Shown here piece by piece: positions 17,686 to 26,045 of a stretch of 64,000 nucleotides of DNA. Below the pieces are notes generated by a model. The model was not told where the DNA came from. It saw only the letters and a list, made by a program, of their open reading frames with translations, and searched no databases. The stretch is from Brachybacterium kimchii (GTDB lineage: Bacteria > Actinomycetota > Actinomycetes > Actinomycetales > Dermabacteraceae), in the NCBI RefSeq assembly GCF_023373525.1, contig NZ_CP097218.1, forward strand, positions 1,736,001 to 1,800,000, written 5' to 3'. Numbering within the stretch: the first letter of the stretch is position 1; every line of letters begins with the position of its first letter. The position numbers and the translations under genes were made by a program.

Positions 17686-18551
17686 GCAGCGGTCCTGTCC
17701 TGTACGACGTCCCCGGGCCCGACGAGAAGCGGCGCGAACGCCGCGTGAGCTGGGTGGTCGGCGCGGTCGTGATCATCGTCCTGGCGGTGCTGGGGTGGCG
17801 TCTCGCCTCCAACGGCGTGTTCGACGACCGCTGGAGGATCCTCTTCGAGGCGCCCCCGAACTTCGCCGGCTACCAGGTGCAGGACATCTGGTCGGCCGTG
17901 TTCCGAGGGCTCCTCAACACAATGCTGGCCGCGGTGATCTCCCTGCCGCTCGCGATGATCCTCGCGATCCTCCTGGTCTCGCTCCGCTCGGCGCCGTGGC
18001 GAGGTCTGCGGTGGCTCGCCTCGGCGGTGATCGAGGTCTTCCGCGCGCTGCCCGTCGTGCTCGTCATGCTGTTCGGGATCCTGGTGCTTCCCGGTGCTTC
18101 GCCCCTGGTCGCCGTGGTCTTCGGCCTCGTCGTCTACAACGCGGCGGTCTTCGCGGAGATCCTGCGCGCGGGGATCAGCGCGCTGCCTGCCGGCCAGACC
18201 GAGGCCGCGTACTCGCTGGGGATGCGCAGCGGCCTGATCTACCGCACGATCCAGTTGCCGCAGTCGGTGCGCATGATGCTCCCCTCGCTCATCGCCCAGG
18301 GCGTCGTCCTCATCAAGGACTCCTCGCTCGGGTACATCGTGGGCTACGCGGAGCTGCTGCGGCAGATCAGCCGGGTCGCCGACGCCCTCACCAATGCCGA
18401 CTACCTGCTCCCGCTGCTGGCCGTGGGCGCCGCCGTGTTCGTGACCCTCAACGTGCTGCTCTCGCGCCTGGCGGTGTGGGTACAGCGCCATGGCCGTCTG
18501 CAGCGGAGGGGCGCCCGCGTGGCGCGCACGGCGACGCTCGTGGAGGAGTGA
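17682..18551 (+). CDS. gluD: glutamate-type ABC transporter permease
   Basis: 289 residues: a charged cytoplasmic N-terminus (about 1-25), a first transmembrane helix VVGAVVIIVLAVLGWRL, then a PAAT permease domain with EVFRALPVVLVMLFGILVLP and coupling loop EAAYSLGMRSGLIYRTIQLPQ. It pairs with GluC as the membrane channel. The start overlaps the gluC stop by four bases, implying coupled translation. It converges on recX with a 27-base gap and no strong hairpin. Confidence 0.92.
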   Translation: MSSGPVLYDVPGPDEKRRERRVSWVVGAVVIIVLAVLGWRLASNGVFDDRWRILFEAPPNFAGYQVQDIWSAVFRGLLNTMLAAVISLPLAMILAILLVSLRSAPWRGLRWLASAVIEVFRALPVVLVMLFGILVLPGASPLVAVVFGLVVYNAAVFAEILRAGISALPAGQTEAAYSLGMRSGLIYRTIQLPQSVRMMLPSLIAQGVVLIKDSSLGYIVGYAELLRQISRVADALTNADYLLPLLAVGAAVFVTLNVLLSRLAVWVQRHGRLQRRGARVARTATLVEE

Positions 18552-18578
18552 CGCCCCGCCGCAGCGCCGTCAGCGCCG

Positions 18579-19211
18579 TCAGCGTCCGGTGGCGGCGAGC
18601 AGCTCGCTCGAGACCACCCGCCGGATGAGTGCGCCGTCATAGCCGCGGCGGCGCAGGTATCCCTCGAGACGGCGGGCCATACGGGCCCGCTGGGCCCGGT
18701 CCTCCATGTCGGTGCGGCGGCTCTCCGGTGCGATGCGGCCGCGCACGAGCTCGCGGCACCGCTCCTCCTCCTCGAGCTCCGCATGCTGCGGCGTGCCAGC
18801 CTGCGCCACCAGTGCCGAGTCGATGTCGGCGTCCGCGACGCCCTTCGCCTCGAGCTCGCGCCGCAGGGCCTCGTCCGCGAGGCCGCGGAGCTCCCGGCGC
18901 TGGGCCACCCAGTCGCGGGCGAAGGCCGCGTCGTCGATGAGGTCCGCGCGGGCGATCCGCTGCATGACCTCGTGGGCCACATCGGCCGGGACCTCGCGCT
19001 CGCGCAGTCGCGCGGACATCTCCCCGGCGCTGCGGCGTCTCGTGGCGAGAAGGCGCATGAGGTAGCGGCACTGGGAGACGATCTGCTTCTCGCGCTCGCG
19101 CTCGGCCTCCGTGGGCTCGGCGGGTGCGTGGGAGAGGATCTCGTCGGTGCGCGCGGCGAGATCGCGATGCACGGGCGCGCGCCGCGAGGATGAGGAGTGC
19201 GTCGGTGTCAT
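18579..19211 (-). CDS. recX: regulatory protein RecX
   Basis: 210 residues with three helical RecX repeats: QCRYLMRLLATRRRSAGEMSARLRE (about 47-71), DLIDDAAFARDWVAQRRELRGLADEALRREL (about 88-118) and the C-terminal RMARRLEGYLRRRGYDGALIRRVV. RecX binds the RecA filament groove and limits its activity. It lies directly downstream of recA on the same strand, but a perfect 14-bp hairpin separates the two, so recX is probably expressed by limited read-through. Confidence 0.95.
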   Translation of the reverse strand: MTPTHSSSSRRAPVHRDLAARTDEILSHAPAEPTEAEREREKQIVSQCRYLMRLLATRRRSAGEMSARLREREVPADVAHEVMQRIARADLIDDAAFARDWVAQRRELRGLADEALRRELEAKGVADADIDSALVAQAGTPQHAELEEEERCRELVRGRIAPESRRTDMEDRAQRARMARRLEGYLRRRGYDGALIRRVVSSELLAATGR

Positions 19212-19235
19212 GGCTCAGGAGTCCTGGGGACGAGA

Positions 19236-19270
19236 GCGCGCGGCGGCATGGGATGCATGCCGCCGCGCGC
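19236..19270 (-). terminator. recA-recX intergenic hairpin
   Basis: GCGCGCGGCGGCAT (19236-19249) and ATGCCGCCGCGCGC (19257-19270) pair perfectly with a 7-base loop. The hairpin sits about 50 bases past the recA stop and 25 before the recX start, well placed to attenuate recX. Confidence 0.85.
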
Positions 19271-19318
19271 TGAGTCGGATTCCGTTCCGATCATGAGCGA
19301 CCGATCCGGAGGACCGGA

Positions 19319-20440
19319 TCAGATGGTCGCCGGGACGTCCTCGTCGAGGAACTCGCCGGCATCGAAGGACTCGCTCGCGGCCTCGGCCGGAGCCTCCTCC
19401 TTCACGGCGTACTCGCCCACACCGAGGGTCTGCAGGATCTTCTGCTCGATCTCGGCGGCGAGGTCCGGGTTGTCCTTGAGGAACTGCCGGGCGTTCTCCT
19501 TGCCCTGACCCAGCTGGTCGCCCTCGTAGGTGAACCAGGCCCCGGACTTGCGCACGATGCCGTTCTCCACGCCCATGTCGATGAGACCGCCCTCGCGGGA
19601 GATGCCCTCGCCGTAGAGGATGTCGAACTCGGCCTGTTTGAAGGGCGGGGCCATCTTGTTCTTCACGACCTTGACGCGGGTGCGGTTGCCCACGGAGTCC
19701 TGACCGGTCTTGAGGGTCTCGATGCGGCGGATGTCCATGCGCACGGAGGCGTAGAACTTCAGGGCCTTGCCGCCCGTGGTGGTCTCCGGGCTGCCGAAGA
19801 ACACGCCGATCTTCTCGCGCAGCTGGTTGATGAAGATCGCGGTGGTGCCCGAGGAGGACAGCGCACCGGTGAGCTTGCGCAGCGCCTGGGACATGAGGCG
19901 CGCCTGCAGGCCGACGTGGGAGTCGCCCATCTCACCCTCGATCTCCGCCTTGGGCACGAGCGCGGCGACGGAGTCGACGACCACCACGTCCAGGGCGCCG
20001 GAGCGGATCAGCATGTCGGCGATCTCGAGGGCCTGCTCGCCGGTGTCCGGCTGGGAGACCAGCAGGGCGTCGGTGTCCACGCCGAGCTTCTTCGCGTACT
20101 CGGGATCCAGGGCGTGCTCTGCGTCGATGAAGGCGGCGATGCCGCCGTTGCGCTGGGCGTTGGCGACCGCGTGCAGGGCCACCGTGGTCTTGCCCGAGGA
20201 CTCCGGGCCGTAGATCTCCACGATGCGCCCGCGGGGCAGGCCGCCGATGCCGAGGGCGGCGTCGAGGGCGACCGAGCCGGTGGGGATGACCTCGACCGGA
20301 GGGCGGGTGTCATCGCCGAGGCGCATGATCGAGCCCTTGCCGAACTGGCGGTCGATCTGGGCGAGGGCGTTGTCGAGGGAGGACGCTCGGTCCTTGGACG
20401 CGCGGTCCTTGGGTGCGGAGCTGGACTTCGCTGCGGGCAT
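19319..20440 (-). CDS. recA: recombinase RecA
   Basis: 373 residues, no intein. Walker [10 protein letters not shown] (about 79-87), Walker [16 protein letters not shown]-binding loops L1/L2 ([18 protein letters not shown] and [20 protein letters not shown]) and the acidic C-terminal tail are complete. RecA promotes strand exchange and triggers LexA self-cleavage. The ATG has AAGGAA upstream. Two promoters are likely: one SOS-controlled near 20614-20642 and one at TAGTGT 20494-20499. A leader of up to about 165 bases follows the first. Confidence 0.99.
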   Translation of the reverse strand: MPAAKSSSAPKDRASKDRASSLDNALAQIDRQFGKGSIMRLGDDTRPPVEVIPTGSVALDAALGIGGLPRGRIVEIYGPESSGKTTVALHAVANAQRNGGIAAFIDAEHALDPEYAKKLGVDTDALLVSQPDTGEQALEIADMLIRSGALDVVVVDSVAALVPKAEIEGEMGDSHVGLQARLMSQALRKLTGALSSSGTTAIFINQLREKIGVFFGSPETTTGGKALKFYASVRMDIRRIETLKTGQDSVGNRTRVKVVKNKMAPPFKQAEFDILYGEGISREGGLIDMGVENGIVRKSGAWFTYEGDQLGQGKENARQFLKDNPDLAAEIEQKILQTLGVGEYAVKEEAPAEAASESFDAGEFLDEDVPATI

Positions 20441-20613
20441 GTTGTGTTCCTTCCGGGGAGCCGGTGCGACCGGCGGATGCGTGCCGTGCGGCCACACTAG
20501 GTCGACGGTCGGACATCCGGGAGGATCCCGCCCCGCCTGTGGATGGAGGGCCCCTGGGGAGGACCCGTGAGGGAGGGCGGATCGGTCCTGTGCGGAACCG
20601 GTCGTCGGGCACC

Positions 20614-20642
20614 ACGATACCCGAACAGATGTTCGAACGCAC
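20614..20642 (-). promoter_or_regulatory. SOS promoter of recA
   Basis: Minus-strand GTGCGT (20637-20642) and TATCGT (20614-20619) are 17 bases apart, and the spacer is filled by a perfect LexA box CCGAACAGATGTTCGA (20621-20636). LexA bound here would block RNA polymerase directly. Confidence 0.85.
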
Positions 20643-20650
20643 GCATGCGA

Positions 20651-20684
20651 CACGCGGCGCGCCGGTGATCCGGCGCGCCGCGTG
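20651..20684 (-). terminator. hairpin terminator after the clgR-DUF3046 transcript
   Basis: CACGCGGCGCGCCGG (20651-20665) and CCGGCGCGCCGCGTG (20670-20684) form a perfect 15-bp stem with a TGAT loop, 40 bases past the DUF3046 stop and just before the recA SOS promoter. It insulates recA from upstream transcription. Confidence 0.88.
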
Positions 20685-20724
20685 GGAGTGGTGCTCGCAT
20701 GCTGCTCAGGTGTCGCCCGGCCGC

Positions 20725-20949
20725 TCAGCGATGCCGCAGCTCGGGAGGGATCTCCCAGCGCCGCGACTCCGGGACGTCCATCTCGTCGCACAGGGCGGTC
20801 CAGACCGCGCGCACGTCCTCGCCCTGGGCGATCGCCTGGGCGGGGGTGCGGTGACCGAGCCTCGCGAGGGCGATCTCCTGCGTGTACGTGGTCGCGAGAG
20901 TGCGGCCGAAGACGTGGTCCGCCAGCTGCGTGTACTCGCTGCGGCGCAC
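20725..20949 (-). CDS. DUF3046 domain-containing protein
   Basis: 74 residues: [20 protein letters not shown], then [39 protein letters not shown]. The pattern L-x-x-L-G-x-x-T-x-x-Q-A-L/I-x-x-G-x-x-x-x-x-V-W matches DUF3046, a small actinobacterial family almost always found between clgR and recA, as here. Function is unknown. It starts 1 base after the clgR stop and is surely cotranscribed. Confidence 0.9.
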   Translation of the reverse strand: MRRSEYTQLADHVFGRTLATTYTQEIALARLGHRTPAQAIAQGEDVRAVWTALCDEMDVPESRRWEIPPELRHR

Positions 20950-20950
20950 G

Positions 20951-21256
20951 TCAGGCGGCGCCGACGAGGCTCTCGGTGCCGTCGGCCAGACCCTCGGGGA
21001 TGGTGTCGGGGATGCTCATGCCCTCGGCCACTGCGATGCGGTCGGAGACCTCGCGCAGGACGAAGGAGAGGGGCATGCCGAGCGCCTCGGTGACCGAGGA
21101 GAGCAGCTCGCTCGAGGCCTCCTTCTGGCCGCGCTCGATCTCGCTGAGGTAGCCCAGCGAGACGCGGGCGTCCGAGGAGACCTGCCGGAGGGTTCGACCC
21201 TGGGAGCGCCGGGTCTCGCGCAGGACGTCGCCGAGCTCCTGGCGGAAGAGGATCAC
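20951..21256 (-). CDS. clgR: ClgR-type XRE transcriptional regulator
   Basis: 101 residues from GTG 21256, chosen because AGGGAGG lies about 8 bases upstream. The helix-turn-helix (about 9-65) reads [55 protein letters not shown] and is nearly identical to the ClgR pattern. In corynebacteria and streptomycetes ClgR activates clpP, clpC and lon genes and is itself degraded by ClpCP. Its C-terminus ends in Ala-Ala, which fits ClpP-dependent turnover. The frame is open for a further 110 codons upstream (see the 21257-21595 entry). Confidence 0.93.
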   Translation of the reverse strand: MILFRQELGDVLRETRRSQGRTLRQVSSDARVSLGYLSEIERGQKEASSELLSSVTEALGMPLSFVLREVSDRIAVAEGMSIPDTIPEGLADGTESLVGAA

Positions 21257-21595
21257 GGGTCGGCCTCCCTTCGTGTGCGCGGGAGCGGCGGTGGCCGCCT
21301 CCGCGTGTGCGTGCGTGTCCCCACGGGGGGTGCGGAGCGCCCCGGCGGGGAGCTGCGCTCCCGCGCGCAGGGTCCCGGGACGGGTGGTCGCGCGAGCGGG
21401 CGCCGGGTGTCCGGGGCGCCGTGCGCGGGTGGGATTCATCGTGCTCATCACGGTGAGTGCAACGTCCCGACCGCTCCGGGTGTTCCCGATCCTACGGTCG
21501 GCTCCCTCGGAGAACCCAGTGCGTTGCCCCTCATGACGCTGTGCGGACGGGCCGACGGCTGCGTTCCGGGCGCACCGGCGGCGCATCGCCGGAGG
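21257..21595 (-). other. clgR upstream region (339 bases)
   Basis: No separate gene is supported. On the minus strand the clgR frame stays open and encodes a Pro/Ala/Arg-rich stretch from a possible ATG near 21450, but it lacks conservation signs and the strong ribosome-binding site is at 21256. A -10 candidate TAGGAT lies at 21489-21494. Expected content is the clgR promoter and a long leader. Confidence 0.5.
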
Positions 21596-22126
21596 TCAGA
21601 AGGGGGCCTGCGCCATCCGTTCGAGCTCGGTGCGCAGCAGGTCGAGCGCGACGGCGACGCTCTCCTCGCGGATCCCGGCGCGGGATCCGGCGAGATGCAG
21701 CTCACGCTCGAGGGCGATCCGGGGCTCCCGGGCACCGCGCTCCGCGCCGTGGCGGACCGCGACGGCGAGGTGGACGGTCCCCGCGGGGACGCCGCGGTCG
21801 TCGGCCCCCGGACCGGCGACCCCTGTGGTCGACACGGCGAGATCGGCGTCGTAGAGGGCGAGCGCGCCGCGCGCCATGGCCCGGGCGACCTCCACCGTGA
21901 CGGCGCCGGTGCGCTCGAGCTCGGCGTCGTCGACCCCCAGCACGCGGTGCTTGGCCCCGTAGCTGTAGCAGGCCGCTCCCCCGGCGACGCACGCGCTCGC
22001 GCCGGGCACGTCCACGAGGCGCGCGACGACCGCCCCGGCGGTGAGCGACTCCGCGGTCGCGAGCTGCAGCCCGGCCTCGGTCGCGAGAGCGATCACGGCC
22101 CGGGCGGTGTCCGGGGACCCGCTCAT
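21596..22126 (-). CDS. CinA C-terminal-domain amidohydrolase (PncC-like)
   Basis: 176 residues comprising only the CinA C-terminal domain: LATAESLTAGAVVARLVDVPGAS (about 23-45), GGAACYSYGAKHRVLGV and the STTGVAGPGADDRGVPAGTVHLAV loop. Stand-alone forms deamidate nicotinamide mononucleotide. The start overlaps the pgsA stop (ATGA), so the two are translationally coupled, the standard pgsA-cinA-clgR order. Confidence 0.92.
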   Translation of the reverse strand: MSGSPDTARAVIALATEAGLQLATAESLTAGAVVARLVDVPGASACVAGGAACYSYGAKHRVLGVDDAELERTGAVTVEVARAMARGALALYDADLAVSTTGVAGPGADDRGVPAGTVHLAVAVRHGAERGAREPRIALERELHLAGSRAGIREESVAVALDLLRTELERMAQAPF

Positions 22127-22731
22127 CGGCGGGAGGTCGAGGAGAGGGCCTCGCGGCGCAGCCGCAGGCCGTCCTTGAGGTTCACCAGGCCCGAGTAGAC
22201 GGTGAGGACCAGGGCGATCACCACCAGGGCGACTCCGATCCAACGCGCAGGACCCCACCAGAGCTCGAAGGGCAGCAGGCAGAAGGTGATCGCGATCGTC
22301 TGCATCATCGTCTTCGTCTTGCCCGCGAGGTTCGCCGGCAGCGCCCCGTACTTCAGGATCGTGAAGCGCATGATCGTGATGCCGAACTCGCGCAGCAGGA
22401 TCAGGATCGTCATCCACCAGGGGATGTACTCCCAGACCGAGAGCATGACGAACGCGGCGCCGGTCATGGCCTTGTCCGCGATCGGGTCGACGATCTTCCC
22501 GAAGTCGGTGATGAGGTTCCGGCTGCGGGCGAGGTGCCCGTCGAGGAAGTCCGTGATCATCGCGACCACGAAGATCGCCGTGATCACGAGGCGGCCGGAG
22601 ATGACGTCCGGGTAGAAGGCGGCGACGACGATGAACACCGGCACCATCACGCAGCGGATCATCGTGAGGATGTTCGCGATGTTCCACAGCGGGACGGGCG
22701 GGGCGTCCGGGTGGGTCTGCGGGGCGTTCAT
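22123..22731 (-). CDS. pgsA: CDP-diacylglycerol-glycerol-3-phosphate 3-phosphatidyltransferase
   Basis: 202 residues from ATG 22731 (GAGGAG upstream). Five to six membrane helices and the CDP-alcohol phosphotransferase signature D-G-x2-A-R-x8-G-x3-D-x3-D, seen in ITDFLDGHLARSRNLITDFG followed by KIVDPIADK (about 68-97). It makes phosphatidylglycerophosphate from CDP-diacylglycerol, the committed step to phosphatidylglycerol and cardiolipin. A paralogue for phosphatidylinositol is possible in actinobacteria, but position beside cinA favours PgsA. Confidence 0.92.
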   Translation of the reverse strand: MNAPQTHPDAPPVPLWNIANILTMIRCVMVPVFIVVAAFYPDVISGRLVITAIFVVAMITDFLDGHLARSRNLITDFGKIVDPIADKAMTGAAFVMLSVWEYIPWWMTILILLREFGITIMRFTILKYGALPANLAGKTKTMMQTIAITFCLLPFELWWGPARWIGVALVVIALVLTVYSGLVNLKDGLRLRREALSSTSRR

Positions 22732-22802
22732 GCCTGCTCCTCGGTCGGCGTCGGTGACGCCCGGTCGGGACTCGCGGTGTCGATCGCTCGGGCGCCGACG
22801 GC

Positions 22803-25800
22803 TCACCTGCCGGTGAGCTGCCAGGCGTCCTCGCTCTCTCCCTCCGCGGAGTCGTAGTCGTCGTAGTAGTCGGTCGCGACGTCGCCCGCGTCGTGGGCGA
22901 GCGGGTCCTGGCCGTAGCGGTCAGGGGCGCCGCCCTGCGCCGAGCCGGCGGCGGCGGGCCCGCCGGGGCGCGCGGGAGCGTCCCCGAAGCCGTCGTCGCC
23001 CTCGTCGGCCGCGCCGTAGCCGGCGCCGTCGTACTCATCGCCGGAGTACCCGGCCTCGTCGCCCACGTCGGTGCTGGAGTCGAAGGGGGCGTCGGAGTCC
23101 GAGGGGGCGCGGCCCGCGGACCCGGTGTCGTCCTCGCCCTTGATGCGGGCGATCGCGCCGGCGAGGTCGTCGGGGCCGACGAGCACGTCGCGGGACTTCG
23201 AGCCGATCGACGGGCCGACGATCTCGCGGGACTCGAGCAGGTCCATGAGGCGCCCGGCCTTGGCGAAGCCGACGCGCAGCTTGCGCTGCAGCATTGAGGT
23301 CGAGCCGAACTGCGTGGTCACCACGAGCTCGGCGGCCTGCAGCAGCACCTCGAGATCGTCGCCGATGTCGTCGTCGATCTGCTTCTTGGCCGCGGCGACG
23401 GTGACGTCCTCGCGGTAGTGGGGCTTCATCTGCTTCTTGACGTGGTCGACGACCTTGTGGATCTCCGACTCGTTGACCCAGGCGACCTGGGCGCGCATGG
23501 CCTTGGCCTTGCCCATCGGGTGGAACAGGGCGTCGCCCTGGCCGATGAGCTTCTCGGCCCCGGGCGAATCCAGGATCACGCGGGAGTCCTGCAGGGAGGA
23601 CGTGGAGAAGGCCAGGCGGCTGGGCACGTTCGCCTTGATGATGCCGGTGACCACGTCGACGCTCGGGCGCTGGGTCGCGAGCACCAGGTGGATGCCGGCG
23701 GCGCGCGCGAGCTGGGTGATGCGCTGGATCGAGGCCTCGACGTCGCGCGGGGCGACCATCATCAGGTCCGCGAGCTCGTCGACGACGACCAGCAGGTACG
23801 GGTACGGGGAGAGGCGTCGCTCGCTGCCCGCGGGCACCTCGACCTCCCCGGCGCGCACGGCCTTGTTGAAGTCGTCGATGTGCTTGAAGCCGAAGGTCGC
23901 GAGGTCGTCGTAGCGGGCGTCCATCTCCTTGACGACCCACTCGAGGGCCTCGGCGGCCTTCTTCGGGTTGGTGATGATCGGCGTGATGAGGTGCGGGATG
24001 CCCTCGTAGATCGTGAGCTCCACGCGCTTGGGGTCCACGAGCACCATGCGCACCTCCTCCGGGGTGGCGCGCATGAGGATCGAGGTGATCATCGCGTTGA
24101 CGAGGCTCGACTTGCCGGAGCCGGTCGCGCCCGCGACCAGCATGTGCGGCATCTTCGCGAGGTTCGCGACGACGTAGCCGCCCTCGACGTCCTTGCCCAC
24201 GCCCATCACCATCGGGTGCTCGTTGCGCGTCGCGACGGGGCTGCGCAGCACGTCGCCGAGGGCGACGGTCTCGCGGTCGGTGTTCGGGATCTCGATGCCG
24301 ATGGCCTTCTTGCCCGGGATCGGCGAGAGGATCCGCACGTCCGAGCTCGCGACCGCATAGGAGATGTTCTTGTCGAGAGCGGTGACCTTCTCGACCTTCG
24401 TGCCGGGCGCGAGCTCGACCTCGTAGCGGGTGACCGTCGGGCCGCGGGAGAAGCCGACGACCTCCGCGTTGACGTTGAACTGGGCGAAGACCTCGCCGAG
24501 GGCCTCGACCACGCGGTCGTTGGCCTCGGAGCGGGACTTCGCGGGCGGGCCCTCGAGCAGGAAGGACGAGTCCGGGAGGGTGTAGACGACGTCTCCCGCG
24601 AGCTCGAGCTGCTCCCCTGCGCGCGGAAGGTCGCCGCTGGGCGGGAGGATGATCTCGGGACGCTCCTCCTGCGCCTCCTTCGAGGCTGCGGACGTCGCGG
24701 GGGTCGTACGGCTCTGCGGGCCCCGGCCGTCCTGCGCGCCCTGGGCGTCCTGGCCGCGTGCGCCCTTCTGGCCGCGCGCACCGGAGGCCGGCATCGGCGC
24801 GGTGCGCCCGTCGGCCCCGGCGCCGCCGGCCGGGAGGGTCGCGGTCCTCCCGGGGAATCCTTTGGCGCGGGCGTTCTCGTCGGCGACGACGTCGAAGACC
24901 TCGGTGCTGTCATCGCCCTCGGCGCCGTCCGCGGCGCGGGAGCCCTTGCGGGTGCGGGCACCGCGGGAGCGTCGGCCGCCGGCGGCGTCCTCGTCTCCCT
25001 GCACGGCGCCGGAGAAGCCCTCGTCGCCCGCGTAGCCGAACTCGTCGTGGTCGCGCTCGGCGTCCTCGGCGATCTCCTTCTTGGTGCGGCGTCGACGGGG
25101 CTTGGGCGCGGCCTCCGCCTGCTCCTCGGTCGCCGCGGTCGCCGCGGGCGCCGCGGGCGCCGCGGCGGAGCGGCGGGGGCGCAGTCCGAAGCTCTCGCGC
25201 TCGGCGTCCTCCTCCTCGCTGTGGCCGACGAGGGTCGCGTAGACGCCGCGCACCCGCGAGGGCAGCGCCTCGAGGGGCGTGGCCGTGAGCACGAGCACCG
25301 CGAACAGTGCCACGAGGACGTAGACGACGATCACCACGGGTGCCGGCACGAGCGCCTCGAGGGGCGCGGCGCCCAGGTAGCCGAGGACTCCGCCGCCGGA
25401 GGCCAGCGCGTCGATCCCGTCGGACGGAGCGGGCATGCGCGCGTGGATCGAGGCGATCGCGGAGAACGCGACCATCAGCAGGGCGACGCCCAGGGCGATG
25501 CGCGTGTTCGCGCGCACGAAGTCGGGGCGCCGGAACATGCGCAGCGCCCAGCCGATCGCGAGCAGCGGGACCGCGACGGAGGCGATGCCGAAGGTCCCGC
25601 CGACCACCGCGTGCACGCCGTCGAACAGCGCGCCGGGCGCGCGGAACCACTCGCGGGTCGCCACGAGGGCCGCGATCAGCAGCAGGAACAGGGCATAGCC
25701 GTCACGGCGCTGGTCGAAGGGGACCTCCCAGCGGGCCACGCCGATCGCGCGGATGAATCCGCCGATCGCGCGGGCGATGCCGAGGTACCCGGCGCGGACT

Positions 25801-25928
25801 GCGCGCACCGGGAGCGGGAGCGTCGACGGATCGTGGGCGGCCGCGCCGGCTCCTTGCGAGGAGCGGGAGGACGAGGTCCGGGACGAGCCCTTCGACGCAC
25901 GTGCGGGGGAAGACGTACGTGTCGCCAT
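22803..25928 (-). CDS. ftsK: DNA translocase FtsK/SpoIIIE
   Basis: 1041 residues: a basic Ser/Arg N-terminus, four or five transmembrane helices (about 55-230), a long Ala/Gly/acidic linker (about 245-440), the alpha/beta motor with Walker [16 protein letters not shown] (about 597-611) and Walker [15 protein letters not shown], then the DNA-reading gamma winged helix ([20 protein letters not shown]). A Gly/Asp/Tyr-rich tail follows. It pumps chromosomes through the septum and activates dimer resolution. TAGATT (25935-25940) ends 6 bases before the ATG, indicating a leaderless mRNA. Confidence 0.97.
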   Translation of the reverse strand: MATRTSSPARASKGSSRTSSSRSSQGAGAAAHDPSTLPLPVRAVRAGYLGIARAIGGFIRAIGVARWEVPFDQRRDGYALFLLLIAALVATREWFRAPGALFDGVHAVVGGTFGIASVAVPLLAIGWALRMFRRPDFVRANTRIALGVALLMVAFSAIASIHARMPAPSDGIDALASGGGVLGYLGAAPLEALVPAPVVIVVYVLVALFAVLVLTATPLEALPSRVRGVYATLVGHSEEEDAERESFGLRPRRSAAAPAAPAATAATEEQAEAAPKPRRRRTKKEIAEDAERDHDEFGYAGDEGFSGAVQGDEDAAGGRRSRGARTRKGSRAADGAEGDDSTEVFDVVADENARAKGFPGRTATLPAGGAGADGRTAPMPASGARGQKGARGQDAQGAQDGRGPQSRTTPATSAASKEAQEERPEIILPPSGDLPRAGEQLELAGDVVYTLPDSSFLLEGPPAKSRSEANDRVVEALGEVFAQFNVNAEVVGFSRGPTVTRYEVELAPGTKVEKVTALDKNISYAVASSDVRILSPIPGKKAIGIEIPNTDRETVALGDVLRSPVATRNEHPMVMGVGKDVEGGYVVANLAKMPHMLVAGATGSGKSSLVNAMITSILMRATPEEVRMVLVDPKRVELTIYEGIPHLITPIITNPKKAAEALEWVVKEMDARYDDLATFGFKHIDDFNKAVRAGEVEVPAGSERRLSPYPYLLVVVDELADLMMVAPRDVEASIQRITQLARAAGIHLVLATQRPSVDVVTGIIKANVPSRLAFSTSSLQDSRVILDSPGAEKLIGQGDALFHPMGKAKAMRAQVAWVNESEIHKVVDHVKKQMKPHYREDVTVAAAKKQIDDDIGDDLEVLLQAAELVVTTQFGSTSMLQRKLRVGFAKAGRLMDLLESREIVGPSIGSKSRDVLVGPDDLAGAIARIKGEDDTGSAGRAPSDSDAPFDSSTDVGDEAGYSGDEYDGAGYGAADEGDDGFGDAPARPGGPAAAGSAQGGAPDRYGQDPLAHDAGDVATDYYDDYDSAEGESEDAWQLTGR

Positions 25929-25979
25929 GGGGCCAATCTACCCTCTCGCCCCCGTCGGACCCGGGTGCGGCGACACGGA

Positions 25980-26022
25980 GACGTCCCGGATCCCGCTCGG
26001 AGCGAGCGGGATCCGGGACGTC
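25980..26022 (-). terminator. 20-bp perfect hairpin after rnj
   Basis: The arms 25980-25999 and 26003-26022 are perfect 20-base complements (GACGTCCCGGATCCCGCTCG on the left) around a GAG loop. It lies 24 bases past the rnj stop and ends the dapA-rnj transcript before ftsK. Confidence 0.92.
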
Positions 26023-26045
26023 GGGCGCGGAGTGCGCCGGCCTGA

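Noticed and set aside
23418..26045. Plus-strand open frame of about 875 codons opposite ftsK
   Set aside because: Low-complexity His/Arg/Ala/Asp composition and full overlap with ftsK on the other strand; no domain recognised.
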